Positions 1 to 7,874 of a stretch of DNA of 64,000 nt are shown piece by piece. The position numbers and the translations under genes are program-made. Where the stretch lies: assembly GCA_963707975.1 (NCBI GenBank), contig OY970177.1, positions 1,240,001 through 1,304,000 of the forward strand. The letters are read 5' to 3'. The notes beneath the pieces were generated by a model. The model did not search any database. It saw only the letters and a list, made by a program, of their open reading frames with translations, and was not told where the DNA came from. Position 1 is the first letter of the stretch; every line of letters starts with the position of its first letter. Source of the DNA: CAVVXX01 sp963707975 (lineage in GTDB: Bacteria; Pseudomonadota; Alphaproteobacteria; Micropepsales; Micropepsaceae).

Positions 1-743
1 CGCGCAAAGTCGTCGTCGTTGCGGCGGTATTGCAGGGCGACGAACTGGGCGAGAAGTTCCGCGCGGGAGATTTTGTTGCCGCGCGCAATGGTGAAGGCCA
101 TGCCGGAATAGGTTTCAACCGCGCCGATGCCGTAGATGCACGACACGCTCGCCACGATGATGACGTCGTCGCGTTCGAGGATGGCGCGGGTGGCGGCGTG
201 GCGCATGCGGTCGATTTCCTCGTTCACCGACGAATCTTTTTCGATGTAGGTGTCGGTGCGCGGGATATAGGCTTCGGGCTGGTAGTAATCGTAATAGGAG
301 ACGAAATATTCCACCGCGTTTTCGGGGAAGAAGTTTTTCATCTCGCCGTAAAGCTGCGCCGCCAGCGTCTTGTTGGGCGCCAAGATGAGCGCCGGGCGCT
401 GCACGGTTTCGATCACCTTCGCCATGGTGAAGGTCTTGCCGGAACCCGTGACGCCCAGCAGCACCTGATCGCGTTCATTGGCATTGGCGCCAGTGACGAG
501 TTCCTTGATCGCGGTCGGCTGATCACCGGCAGGCTCGTATTCTGAGACCAGCTTGAATTTCTTGCCGCCTTCGGATTTTTCCGGGCGCTGCGGGCGATGC
601 GGCACAAAACCGGTAATTTCGGCGCCCGTCATCGCGCCGAAGCCGCGACCCGCCTCCGCCATGCCGGAATCGCCCGATGGCGGGCCGCCCGCATTCGTGC
701 CGCCACTTACCGGCCTAAACCCCGGACCATTATTGTGCGCCAT
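1..743 (-). CDS. uvrB: UvrABC excinuclease subunit B (UvrB), N-terminal part
   Basis: This is the 5' part of uvrB; the gene runs off the left edge. UvrB is the DNA-damage-verifying helicase-like subunit of nucleotide excision repair, working with UvrA and UvrC in the cytoplasm. The read protein has a family-typical start of the ATPase core after an unusually long Gly/Pro-rich N-terminal leader of about 50 residues: KFKLVSEYEPAGDQPTAI, then the Walker A motif GVTGSGKTFTMA, then the beta-hairpin region EYFVSYYDYYQPEAYIP and EKDSSVNEEIDR. The start is the ATG at 743, giving MAHNNGPG. The C-terminal helicase domain and UVR motif lie outside the window. Identification is secure. Confidence 0.95.
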   Translation of the reverse strand, partial: MAHNNGPGFRPVSGGTNAGGPPSGDSGMAEAGRGFGAMTGAEITGFVPHRPQRPEKSEGGKKFKLVSEYEPAGDQPTAIKELVTGANANERDQVLLGVTGSGKTFTMAKVIETVQRPALILAPNKTLAAQLYGEMKNFFPENAVEYFVSYYDYYQPEAYIPRTDTYIEKDSSVNEEIDRMRHAATRAILERDDVIIVASVSCIYGIGAVETYSGMAFTIARGNKISRAELLAQFVALQYRRNDDDFA

Positions 744-781
744 GCAGTTAATATAGGACGCGCGGACCGATTATGCAGCCG

Positions 782-1126
782 CTATCCGTGGGCCTTTAGG
801 CTGTCCTCCGGCGCCTGGGCGCGATCCGTCATGCCGTAATCGCGGACGACGCAAGCGATGCGCAGGCGGTAATCGGTGAAGATGCCGGCGCGGCCTTTCG
901 CCTGCGCAGCGCGGTGGGCTTCAAGCGTGCGCCATTTAGCGATGGCCGCCTCGTCGCGACAGAAGGAGAGCGAGAAAATCTTTCCGGGCTTGCTCAAGGA
1001 TTCGAAACGTTCGATGGAGATGAAACCGTCGATGCCTTCCAGCAGCGGACGCAATTGCGCGGCGATGTCGAGGTAATGTTGGCGTTCGCCTTCGGCCGGC
1101 CAGATCTCGAAGATGACCGCCATCAT
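782..1126 (-). CDS. Antibiotic biosynthesis monooxygenase (ABM) domain protein
   Basis: Small 114-residue cytoplasmic protein of the dimeric alpha-beta barrel type, similar to the ABM family (PF03992): an opening strand AVIFEIWPAEGERQ, a long helix, then GFISIERFESL followed by FSLSFCRDEAAIAKWR and a helix LEAHRAAQAKG, which is the usual order for this fold. The family contains heme-degrading and quinone-forming monooxygenases but also many proteins of unknown activity, so no substrate is assigned. Its start overlaps the stop of the upstream NIPSNAP-like gene (ATGA-type overlap at 1123 to 1126), so the two are translationally coupled in one operon. A second in-frame ATG follows directly after the first. 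Confidence 0.8.
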   Translation of the reverse strand: MMAVIFEIWPAEGERQHYLDIAAQLRPLLEGIDGFISIERFESLSKPGKIFSLSFCRDEAAIAKWRTLEAHRAAQAKGRAGIFTDYRLRIACVVRDYGMTDRAQAPEDSLKAHG

Positions 1127-1428
1127 TTTACCGACCTCAGGAAAGTGCGTTCCTCACGCAGAATAAGGCGCTCGCGCTCGGCGAAGGCGAAATTGGCGTG
1201 GGCCGCGGGATCGCTTTTGAGCCGCGCGCGATAGGTTTCGTAAGCGGCCAGGCTGTCGAAACCGATCATGGCAAGCGCGATGTCGTTGGTGCCTTCGTGC
1301 GGCATGAAATAGCCCATCAGATAACCGCCGCATTTGGGAATGATTGTTCCCCATGCCAGGGCATAACGCTCGAATGCGTCGCGCTTGAACGGGTCGATCT
1401 GGTAACGGATGCAGCAGACGACGCTCAT
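1123..1428 (-). CDS. NIPSNAP family protein
   Basis: Protein of about 101 residues beginning MSVVCCIRYQIDPFKRDAFE and containing the segment CGGYLMGYFMPHEGTNDIAL, characteristic of the NIPSNAP family, another dimeric alpha-beta barrel fold like the ABM domain encoded next to it. Molecular role unknown. The start at 1428 is preferred over an upstream in-frame ATG at 1473 because a GGAGACAG ribosome binding site lies just before it and because family members begin here. It is the first gene of a two-gene operon with the ABM gene and is divergent from an ArsR-type regulator, which may control it. Confidence 0.8.
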   Translation of the reverse strand: MSVVCCIRYQIDPFKRDAFERYALAWGTIIPKCGGYLMGYFMPHEGTNDIALAMIGFDSLAAYETYRARLKSDPAAHANFAFAERERLILREERTFLRSVK

Positions 1429-1501
1429 GCTTCTGTCTCCATCGAATTGTGCAGGTATAATAACGCTTGCCACGCGCAGACGCTTCGCTTACGGTCGAAC
1501 T

Positions 1502-2179
1502 ATGAAAGAAGGGCCCAGCATTGCTCCCGTGGCGGCGCTCGCCGGCGATCCGGCGCGCGCCAACATGCTGGCAGCACTTTTGGCGGGCCAGGCGCTCACC
1601 GCGAGCGAGCTTGCGGGCGAGGCGGGGGTGACGTTGCAAACGGCCAGCGCGCATCTGGCGAAGTTGCAAACAGGCGGCCTGATCGCGGGCGCCCGCCAGG
1701 GCCGCCACCGCTATTTCAGGCTTGCCAATAATGACGTGGCCGAGATGCTGGAAAAAATCATGGGCGTCGCCGCGCGCGCGGGCCATATGCGCGCGCGTCC
1801 CGGCCCCGCCGACCCCGCGTTGCGCCGCGCGCGCGTCTGCTATGACCATCTCGCTGGCGAGCTCGGCGTTGCCATGTTCGACGGGCTGGTGCGCCGGGGG
1901 CGTCTTGCCGTGCGCGGGCCGGATGTGCGGCTCACGCGCAAGGGCGAGGCGTTCATGGAAAAATTTGGCATCGATGTGGCGGCGCTGTCGGGCGCGCGGC
2001 GGCCCATCTGCAAAAGTTGCCTCGACTGGAGCATGCGGCGCGCGCATCTGGCGGGCGGGCTGGGAGCGGCCGTGCTCGACCGCGTTTACGCGCTGAAATG
2101 GGCCGTGCGTGCGCGGGCCAGCCGCGCGGTGATTTTCACCCGATCAGGAGAGGTGACCTTCGCGCGTCTGTTCGCCTAA
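1502..2179 (+). CDS. ArsR-family winged-helix transcriptional regulator
   Basis: Regulator of 225 residues. Residues about 10 to 85 form a winged helix-turn-helix: AALAGDPARANMLAALL, then the recognition region GEAGVTLQTASAHLAKLQ and the wing GLIAGARQGRHRYFRL, the classic ArsR layout. The C-terminal part, with YDHLAGELGVAMFDGLV and CKSCLDWSMRRAHLAG, is the extension seen in the ArsR subgroup often annotated as metalloregulator-like. Cysteines CKSC near residue 170 could bind metal or sense redox state, but this is only an inference. The gene is divergent from the NIPSNAP/ABM operon with about 73 bases between starts, so mutual or autoregulation through that gap is likely. Confidence 0.88.
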   Translation: MKEGPSIAPVAALAGDPARANMLAALLAGQALTASELAGEAGVTLQTASAHLAKLQTGGLIAGARQGRHRYFRLANNDVAEMLEKIMGVAARAGHMRARPGPADPALRRARVCYDHLAGELGVAMFDGLVRRGRLAVRGPDVRLTRKGEAFMEKFGIDVAALSGARRPICKSCLDWSMRRAHLAGGLGAAVLDRVYALKWAVRARASRAVIFTRSGEVTFARLFA

Positions 2180-2195
2180 CCGCTCGCCGGCATGA

Positions 2196-2435
2196 TCATC
2201 CGGCCGCGCTGTGCGTGCGATGGGCCGGCAACGCGATATGGAGATCAAGCGGGCCGTAATGCTGTGGCCGCTCGTAAATCAGCCTGGCGCCCGCCCAGAC
2301 TTCGAACGATTTCGTGCCGGGCAACAACATGGCGTGGGCGAGGATCTTGGCTTCGCGATCATCATGGCAGGCGGCCGTGAATTTGCCCGCCAGCGCGCCG
2401 TTATCGTTGAGGTAGCAGATTTCGTAGTCCGGCAT
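2196..2435 (-). CDS. Small uncharacterised protein (79 residues)
   Basis: Short cytoplasmic protein starting MPDYEICYLNDNGALAG, with later segments DREAKILAHAML and KSFEVWAGARLIYERP. This beta-alpha-beta-like arrangement with a closing W-x-G-x-R-L-I/V motif is common in tiny alphaproteobacterial proteins of unknown role. The start at 2435 is chosen because a GGGAGAG ribosome binding site precedes it; a longer reading frame to 2567 adds residues that look unlike coding sequence. It stands alone between the convergent end of the ArsR-type regulator and a hairpin terminator. No function can be inferred. Confidence 0.65.
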   Translation of the reverse strand: MPDYEICYLNDNGALAGKFTAACHDDREAKILAHAMLLPGTKSFEVWAGARLIYERPQHYGPLDLHIALPAHRTHSAAG

Positions 2436-2595
2436 GGCGCTCTCCCGTATCAAGCCCCCGCCGATGGTTGATTTTTCTTCAACGCGCGCACGCAAGTCCA
2501 GTGAAAAAATTTTTATGGTTCCAAAAACAATGTCTGTTGTTGTGTCATGCCATGCGGCTGCAAACATATTGGGACAGTTTTCGCATCGTAAAATA

Positions 2596-2629
2596 AACGC
2601 CCCCGCCGCATGAAAGCGGCGAGGGCGTT
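2596..2629 (-). terminator. Hairpin terminator of the secreted-protein gene at 2663-3070
   Basis: A 14-bp stem (AACGCCCCCGCCGC against GCGGCGAGGGCGTT, one mismatch) with a 6-base loop. Read on the minus strand the stem is followed by a T-rich run (TTTATTTT), as expected for a Rho-independent terminator of the gene that ends at 2663. A nearly identical stem occurs at 3103 to 3134. Confidence 0.75.
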
Positions 2630-2662
2630 ATCGAGGCTGAAACAGCTTTATTGGCTGGAAAA

Positions 2663-3070
2663 TTATTTAATCGCCTTCAGCGCCGTTTCGGTGTCGGTGG
2701 CAACTTTCTTTGCCGTGGCCAGATCGGTCGCGGCGATGCCGGTGCGCGCCTTGTCGGCGGCTGCTTCCAGCGCGGTCTTGCTGGCCGCGTCGGTGGCATC
2801 GGGAATGGCGCCGTTACCGGCGTTGGCGCAGGGGTTAAGCTCTTTCGCGTCGAAGCCAGCGCCCTTTGGTCCCACCAGGCAATTCAGCGTGTGATGCAGA
2901 TGCGTGTGCACGCCGCCTATATCAGCCGCCTGCGCGGCCAGGCCCGCGTGCGTCGCAGCATTGGCGATTTCCGAATGCTCGTCGGCCAGCGCCGCCACCG
3001 GCCACGCTGCTGCGGCGGCCAGCACCAGAACGGAGCAGGCGGTTTTTCCGAATTTTCGTTTGCGCGTCAT
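2663..3070 (-). CDS. Secreted/periplasmic protein of unknown function
   Basis: Protein of 135 residues with a clear signal peptide: basic start MTRKRKFGK, hydrophobic stretch ACSVLVLAAAAAW, and a likely AxA cleavage site ALADEHSE. The mature part is Ala-rich and helical with HTHLHHTLNCLVGPKG, then FDAKELNPCANAGNGAIPD, and ends in a Lys/Ala/Thr-rich helix. Two conserved-looking cysteines may form a disulfide. The His-rich HTHLHH could bind metal, but nothing proves it. The start at 3070 follows a GGGAGGACA ribosome binding site; an upstream ATG at 3103 is rejected because it lies before the signal peptide. Flanked by two similar hairpin terminators. Confidence 0.8.
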   Translation of the reverse strand: MTRKRKFGKTACSVLVLAAAAAWPVAALADEHSEIANAATHAGLAAQAADIGGVHTHLHHTLNCLVGPKGAGFDAKELNPCANAGNGAIPDATDAASKTALEAAADKARTGIAATDLATAKKVATDTETALKAIK

Positions 3071-3102
3071 GTTGTCCTCCCTTGATGGCCCATCATAAGA
3101 CA

Positions 3103-3134
3103 ACGCCCCCGCCGCGCGAAGTCGGCGAGGGCGT
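3103..3134 (-). terminator. Hairpin terminator of the SYLF-domain gene
   Basis: Inverted repeat ACGCCCCCGCCG / CGGCGAGGGCGT (12 bp, one mismatch) located downstream of the minus-strand gene ending at 3175. The T tail on the minus strand is weak (TTGTCTT). Its stem is almost the same sequence as the hairpin at 2596 to 2629. Confidence 0.6.
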
Positions 3135-3174
3135 CAGTTTCTTCAAAACGATAGTAAGCGCGATATTTTCCCGT

Positions 3175-3843
3175 TTACCAGATGCTCTGCAATTCGCGCT
3201 GCAGGGCGTCTGCCGCGTGGCTCCTGACCTTGCCGTGCAGGATGTCGGCTTCCTTCACGGGGTGGCCATAGAACGCGTCATTCCATTCCTTGCGGTCTTT
3301 GACGGCCGAGCCGTTCAGCGTCAGCCCGCCATAAAGGCCGGTGGCCGACGTCCACACCACGATGTCGCCAGCGAGATTGGCGGGCGTTGCCGCTTCCGCG
3401 CCGCTCGACAACGTGACCACGGTGATGCCGCCACCGGCGCCGAGCTTGACGTCGCCCTGCTCGATGCCCTTGATCGCGCGGTCACTCATGATGAGCAGCA
3501 CGATTTCGGCTTTCTCCAGACCTGCCTGCAGGCCGAACGAGGCCGAGGCGAGAGAGTAGAAAGCGGGTGCGCTCCAGCCATGCGTGCCAGTGCGCCTGAG
3601 CAGCACGCCATTGCCGCCTTCGGCGCCAAAGATGAAGCCGCCTTTGACCAGATTGGGGACTATCAGTATTCCCTTAGCGTGGCTGAGCTGGTCGTGCGCG
3701 GCGGCGAAGGCCGGATCGGTCTTCAGGTGATGCGCCGTAATGGTCGCATGATCGACCAACTCGGTTTGTTCGGAGGCGTAGGCAGGCACACTGAACAAAG
3801 CTGCCGCCAACGCGGCCGCAGCCAGTTTTGCAAATTTCGTCAT
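3175..3843 (-). CDS. SYLF/Ysc84-family lipid-binding domain protein, secreted
   Basis: Protein of 222 residues with signal peptide (MTKFAKLAAAALAAALFSVPAYA, cleaved after AYA) followed by a complete SYLF domain: AKGILIVPNLVKGGFIFGAEGGNGVLL, then WSAPAFYSLASASFGLQAG, EIVLLIMSDRAIKG, KLGAGGGITVV, and the closing GLYGGLTLNGSAV motif. In eukaryotes the SYLF (Ysc84) domain binds phosphoinositides and actin; in bacteria these are exported envelope proteins of unclear role. Single gene with its own hairpin terminator. The identification rests on the GGFIFG and GLYGGLTLxG motifs and is firm at family level. Confidence 0.92.
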   Translation of the reverse strand: MTKFAKLAAAALAAALFSVPAYASEQTELVDHATITAHHLKTDPAFAAAHDQLSHAKGILIVPNLVKGGFIFGAEGGNGVLLRRTGTHGWSAPAFYSLASASFGLQAGLEKAEIVLLIMSDRAIKGIEQGDVKLGAGGGITVVTLSSGAEAATPANLAGDIVVWTSATGLYGGLTLNGSAVKDRKEWNDAFYGHPVKEADILHGKVRSHAADALQRELQSIW

Positions 3844-3974
3844 GGGGTTATCCTCTCAGATGTGGAGCCGGCCCTAGCGGCCCGGGGTGAAAACGCGTAA
3901 ATCGCCGGAAGGTGCCATTGTCGGCGAGGCGGCGAAAGCCCTGTTATTCTGCTTGACAATTCAGGGGAGTAGGC

Positions 3975-4952
3975 ATGCCCATCGCGAACGAGCCCAAGCG
4001 CGTTGTGACGCCCGGGCCGAAAGCGCCCTCGGCGGCAAAACGCCTGTCCGCGGGGGCGAAACCAGGCGCCTGGCTCGCTGCTGCCTGGGGCTGGCTGGTG
4101 AATTTTCTGAATGTGGGCGCGAGCGGCCTCGGCGAGCGGCCGCATTATTTCTTCTACCGCCACAAAATTCCGGTGCGCGTGGCGCATTGGCTGAACGTGG
4201 TGGTGCTGCTCGTCATGCTGATGAGCGGCTTGCAGATTTTCAACGCGCATGGCGCGCTCTATTGGGGCGGCCAGTCGGATTTCGCTCATCCGATTTTTTC
4301 GCTGATAGCGCAGCAGGAAGCCGACGGGCTGCACGGCATCACGCAGATCGGGCCCTGGCATTTCGACACCACGGGCTGGCTCGGCTCTTCCATGCTCAAC
4401 GGGCGCATGCAGGCGCGCGGCTTTCCCGCCTGGGCGACGCTGCCCGGCGTGCAGTGGCTGGCCATGGGCCGTGTGTGGCATTTCTTTTTCGCCTGGCTGT
4501 TCGTGATCAACGGTGTCGCGTTTGCAATTTATGCGTTCGCGAGCGGCCATTTCCGCGATCTGTGGCCCAAATGGAGCGACGTCCGCGATCTGCCGCATGA
4601 AATCGCCGAGCACGTCAAGCTGAATTTTCCGCGCGGGGAGGCGGCCAAGCATTACAACGCGCTGCAGAAGCTCACTTACTTCGGCGTGATTTTTATTCTG
4701 GGGCCGCTGGTGGTGCTGACGGGGCTCACCATGTCGCCCACCATCGATGCCGCGTTTCCCGAGCTCGTCTGGTTTTTCGGCGGGCGGCAGACCGCGCGCA
4801 CCATCCATTTCATCTGCGCGTTTTCGTTTGTGGGATTTTTCGCCGTGCATATCGTTATGGTGGTGCTGTCGGGCACCTGGAACAATTTGCGTTCGATGAT
4901 CACAGGGCGTTACGCGATCGAGAAGGAAAGGGCAGAGGCCGCCCATGACTGA
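3975..4952 (+). CDS. Cytochrome b561-type membrane protein (partner of a molybdo-oxidoreductase)
   Basis: Integral membrane protein of 325 residues with a cytosolic Pro/Lys-rich N-terminus and about four to five membrane helices carrying haem-ligand histidines: RVAHWLNVVVLLVMLMSG, VWHFFFAWLFVINGVAF, YFGVIFILGPLVVLTGL and IHFICAFSFVGFFAVHIVMV. This matches the prokaryotic cytochrome b561 / Ni-Fe hydrogenase cytochrome b group (PF01292-like). It most likely passes electrons between the quinone pool and the periplasmic molybdopterin enzyme encoded next, since the two genes overlap by 8 bases. The start ATG at 3975 follows a GGGGAG ribosome binding site. Confidence 0.88.
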   Translation: MPIANEPKRVVTPGPKAPSAAKRLSAGAKPGAWLAAAWGWLVNFLNVGASGLGERPHYFFYRHKIPVRVAHWLNVVVLLVMLMSGLQIFNAHGALYWGGQSDFAHPIFSLIAQQEADGLHGITQIGPWHFDTTGWLGSSMLNGRMQARGFPAWATLPGVQWLAMGRVWHFFFAWLFVINGVAFAIYAFASGHFRDLWPKWSDVRDLPHEIAEHVKLNFPRGEAAKHYNALQKLTYFGVIFILGPLVVLTGLTMSPTIDAAFPELVWFFGGRQTARTIHFICAFSFVGFFAVHIVMVVLSGTWNNLRSMITGRYAIEKERAEAAHD

Positions 4953-5730
4953 CACCAGCCGCCGTGGTTTCATCGCGCGGGCGGGCGCGGGCGCTGGCCT
5001 GATGGCATTGGCCGGATGCAAATCGCTGTCGCAGACGCAATGGGTGCAGGATCTGCTTTACAGCGCCGAAACGCTCAACCGCCGCGCGCAGAGATTGTTT
5101 GCGGGCAGTCAGGCGCTCGCGCGCGAATACACCAAGGCCGATATCGCGCCAAGCTTCCGCGCCAATGGCACGCGCGACCCCGGCACCGACGAATATGCGG
5201 CGCTGGCGGCGAACGGGTTTGCCGATTGGCGGCTGGACGTGCGCGGGCTGGTCGAGCGCCCGCTGAAATTGTCGCTCGCCGATCTCAAGGCCATGCCCGC
5301 GCGCACGCAGATCACGCGCCACGATTGCGTGGAGGGCTGGAGCTGCATCGGCGAATGGACAGGTGTGCCGCTTCGCCTGGTGCTGGCGGCGGCGGGGCCG
5401 AAGCCCAATGCGCGTTATGTGATGTTCTATTGCGGCGATCCGATGAGCGACGAATACAGCGAAGACGAAACGGCCGCGCCCTTCTATTACGAAAGCCTCG
5501 ACATGGTGGAGGCCAACCACCCGCAGACCCTTCTCGCCTATCAGCTCAACGGCGAAACGCTGCCCATCGAGCATGGCGCGCCCGTGCGCCTTCGCGCCGA
5601 ACGCCAGCTTGGCTACAAGATGGCGAAATATGTGATACAGGTCGAGTTGGTGGAAAGTTTCGCGCGCATCCAGGGTGGGCGCGGCGGCTATTGGGAAGAC
5701 CAGGGCTATAACTGGTACGCCGGCATCTGA
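4945..5730 (+). CDS. Molybdopterin-dependent oxidoreductase, sulfite-oxidase/MsrP fold, Tat-exported
   Basis: Protein of 261 residues. The N-terminus carries a twin-arginine signal (SRRGFI at residues 5 to 10), then a hydrophobic stretch ending in LAGC, which is also a possible lipoprotein box at Cys25. The oxidoreductase molybdopterin domain (PF00174) follows, with DWRLDVRGLVERPLKLSLADL and the molybdenum-ligating cysteine in RHDCVEGWS (Cys128), comparable to RCVEAWS in MsrP/YedY. LGYKMAKYVIQVELVE closes the domain. It probably reduces or oxidises a small periplasmic substrate. Electrons would go through the cytochrome b encoded upstream with an 8-base overlap. Substrate unknown. Confidence 0.9.
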   Translation: MTDTSRRGFIARAGAGAGLMALAGCKSLSQTQWVQDLLYSAETLNRRAQRLFAGSQALAREYTKADIAPSFRANGTRDPGTDEYAALAANGFADWRLDVRGLVERPLKLSLADLKAMPARTQITRHDCVEGWSCIGEWTGVPLRLVLAAAGPKPNARYVMFYCGDPMSDEYSEDETAAPFYYESLDMVEANHPQTLLAYQLNGETLPIEHGAPVRLRAERQLGYKMAKYVIQVELVESFARIQGGRGGYWEDQGYNWYAGI

Positions 5731-5803
5731 ACGGGAATGTGAACGGGCGCCGCATTGACAGTGTGGAGCGCCGGGGTCACATCTCGCGCGAGGAGAAACG
5801 CCT

Positions 5804-6232
5804 ATGAGCAACACCCAGGTCTCCCCCGCTTCGCCTTCGCGCGCCGCCGACAATGCGCGCGATCTCGTTATCTTCTGCTATGTGCTTTATCTTACGGTTT
5901 TCATTGCCGGCGTCACGCCGCTGATCGGCCTTGTCATCGCCTATATCAAGCGAGGCGAGGCTCGCGGCACCATCTGGGAAAGCCATTACGACAATCTGAT
6001 CACGGTGTTCTGGGTGGCGCTGGTGCTGTGCCTGCTGCTGGCGCCGGTGTGGGCGCTCGTGTTCGGCAGCGCGGTCCTTGCCGCTGTGGCCACGTGGCCG
6101 GTGGGCATCCTGGCCTTGCCGCTTATCGTGTTGCTGGTTTTCTTTCCGTTCAACCTGCTCTTGCTGATCTGGTATCTCTACCGCACCATCAAAGGCATCA
6201 CGCGCGCGCTGGACGGGAAAGCGTACTCTTAA
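5804..6232 (+). CDS. Small integral membrane protein, DUF4870-like
   Basis: Protein of 142 residues with about three to four predicted membrane helices (LVIFCYVLYLTVFIAGVTPL, FWVALVLCLLLAPVWALVF, and LPLIVLLVFFPFNLLLLIWY) and the motif AYIKRGEARGTIWESHYDN between helices 1 and 2, then the closing YRTIKGITRALDG. That arrangement is typical of DUF4870-like proteins. Function unknown. A ribosome binding site GAGGAGAAA precedes the ATG. Its stop codon overlaps the stop of the convergent membrane-protein gene (shared TTAA), leaving no room for a terminator between them. Confidence 0.8.
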   Translation: MSNTQVSPASPSRAADNARDLVIFCYVLYLTVFIAGVTPLIGLVIAYIKRGEARGTIWESHYDNLITVFWVALVLCLLLAPVWALVFGSAVLAAVATWPVGILALPLIVLLVFFPFNLLLLIWYLYRTIKGITRALDGKAYS

Positions 6233-6822
6233 GACTTCTTCATCTGGCGCGAGCCCCACAGCACGATCCAGCCCAGCAGGCCCGTGACGAGCGCGCCAGC
6301 CACCACGATCGGCGTGTAGGTGTAGATGAGCTGCGGCGCGCTGGCAGCGTTGTGGAACGCCATGCCCATGCTTTCGCCCCACACTTTGCAGTCGCCGAGG
6401 CCGTCGGCGTTCACCGCGCAGCCGTCATAAGTTGTCACGCTGACGAGCAGGGTGGGAAGCAGCAGCGCCGCCAGCGGCGCGATCAGCATGGTGAGCGCCG
6501 CGCTCACCGGGCGCAGCGCGACGATGGCGGCCAGCGAAGCGCCAATCGCTATGGCCAGCGTCAACGCGACATCGGTGCTGATCATCCAGGCGAGATCAAG
6601 CGTGCCGCGCAGGGCCGCGCCCATGATGCCGTCGAACGGCGTGCCGGGACAGCCGGTGGCATTGGGCGCGCAGGACAATGCGTAACCAAGCGCGCGCACG
6701 ATCCACGCGGCCAGCGACGGCACCAGCAGAATGGCGAGCCCCGCGATCCAGATGCGCGTGGCCATCGCGGCCGTGCCGTTCCGCTTTACGCTGTCTTCGG
6801 CAAGTGCAGGCGCGAAGGCCAT
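6229..6822 (-). CDS. Uncharacterised integral membrane protein
   Basis: Protein of about 197 residues with four likely membrane helices: IWIAGLAILLVPSLAAWIV, VALTLAIAIGASLAAIVAL, LTMLIAPLAALLLPTLLV and IVVAGALVTGLLGWIVLW. Four cysteines sit in the presumed periplasmic loops (SCAPNATGCPG, DGCAVNADGLGDCK) and could form disulfides. I do not recognise the family. The start at 6822 (MAFAPALAEDS) is preferred over the in-frame ATG at 6855 because GGGGACGG lies at the right distance before it. Convergent with the DUF4870-like gene; stop codons overlap. Confidence 0.7.
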   Translation of the reverse strand: MAFAPALAEDSVKRNGTAAMATRIWIAGLAILLVPSLAAWIVRALGYALSCAPNATGCPGTPFDGIMGAALRGTLDLAWMISTDVALTLAIAIGASLAAIVALRPVSAALTMLIAPLAALLLPTLLVSVTTYDGCAVNADGLGDCKVWGESMGMAFHNAASAPQLIYTYTPIVVAGALVTGLLGWIVLWGSRQMKKS

Positions 6823-6948
6823 GCTGCCGTCCCCTAACTTACGCATACCCATCACCCAACCCGAGAACCTTAGCGCCCTTGCGCGCCTCGCGCGAGAGCA
6901 GCGTGCAGTTTATGGTTTACGGCGCTCACTTTGACCCGCTCGCGCATG

Positions 6949-7740
6949 CTAATCGCCGATGGTGTAAGTGAGCGTCGCCAACCCGCCTGCTCCGCAGACA
7001 TTCGCAATGCCGATGCTCACGAGGCACTCGTGCCTGGTAAGGCTCGTGTCGATGTAGCGGACGTCGAGCGAAAATTTGTCATAGTTGGCGGTGAGGCCCG
7101 CATTCCAGTTTGAATAGGGGTAGCCGCTGCCCGGAATGGCGTCGGAATCCTTCACCCATTGGCGGCCGATATTGGCGCTGGCCGCGAGCCAATCGAGCAG
7201 CTGATAGGAAGCGCCTGCCTGCACATACCGGCCCATGCCTGTTTCGCCGAAGAAATTTGGCGACCAGGCGAGTTGGCCACTTAGCGTAAGTTTGCCCCAG
7301 CTATGGCTCGCCTTGGCGCTGGCTTCCGCGTAACTGTATGGCGCCGCGTTCGCGGGCTTGTTGCGGATGGGATAGCTGTAATAGGTGACGGTGAAATCGA
7401 CGATGGTGCCGCGCAGCTCGACCTTCTTGCCCGCCGATACGTCGACTTCGACGCGTGTGTTCTGGTGATCTTCGAAATCGATCATCGAGGACCACAGGCT
7501 CGCGTGCCAGCCGTCGTCATTGTTCCAGTCCACGCCGCCCTGCAGCGCGGGCCGGTGATCATTGCCGCGCAAGCCGCGCAAGCGGTAATCGGAGGTGATG
7601 TCCACATTGGCGGACAGCGCGCCCCAATCGGCGGCAGAAGCGGGCAAGCCAATGCAGGCCAACAGCCCCGCGCCAGGCAGAATCCAGAACCCCCGCAAGC
7701 GCCACCCGCCCCTTGCCCAATGCAGGCAAGAGCTTGGCAA
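6949..7740 (-). CDS. Outer membrane beta-barrel protein, TIGR02001/Gcw_chp family
   Basis: Protein of 263 residues with an N-terminal signal peptide ending near LPASAADW. The mature protein shows alternating-residue beta strands and the opening hallmark of the Gcw_chp (PF09694) family, SANVDITSDYRLRGLRGNDHRPALQGGVDW, followed by WHASLWSSMIDF, a hallmark strand TVTYYSYP, and the closing NWNAGLTANYDKFSLDVRYIDT. It ends with LTYTIGD, a typical C-terminal strand. Family members are outer membrane proteins of unknown substrate. Cysteines near the C-terminus (ECLVSIGIANVCG) match the family. Single gene. Confidence 0.9.
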   Translation of the reverse strand: MPSSCLHWARGGWRLRGFWILPGAGLLACIGLPASAADWGALSANVDITSDYRLRGLRGNDHRPALQGGVDWNNDDGWHASLWSSMIDFEDHQNTRVEVDVSAGKKVELRGTIVDFTVTYYSYPIRNKPANAAPYSYAEASAKASHSWGKLTLSGQLAWSPNFFGETGMGRYVQAGASYQLLDWLAASANIGRQWVKDSDAIPGSGYPYSNWNAGLTANYDKFSLDVRYIDTSLTRHECLVSIGIANVCGAGGLATLTYTIGD

Positions 7741-7874
7741 TAGGTGTGGAAAAATTCCGTCACCGGGCAGAGGCCGGGCCGCGTTATTCGTTTGCCAAGG
7801 TAAACAGTTTGCGAATGGCGGGATGACGGGTTCCCAGAAGCCTATTTCCTGCCTATATCTGGGGTGAAAGCGCT

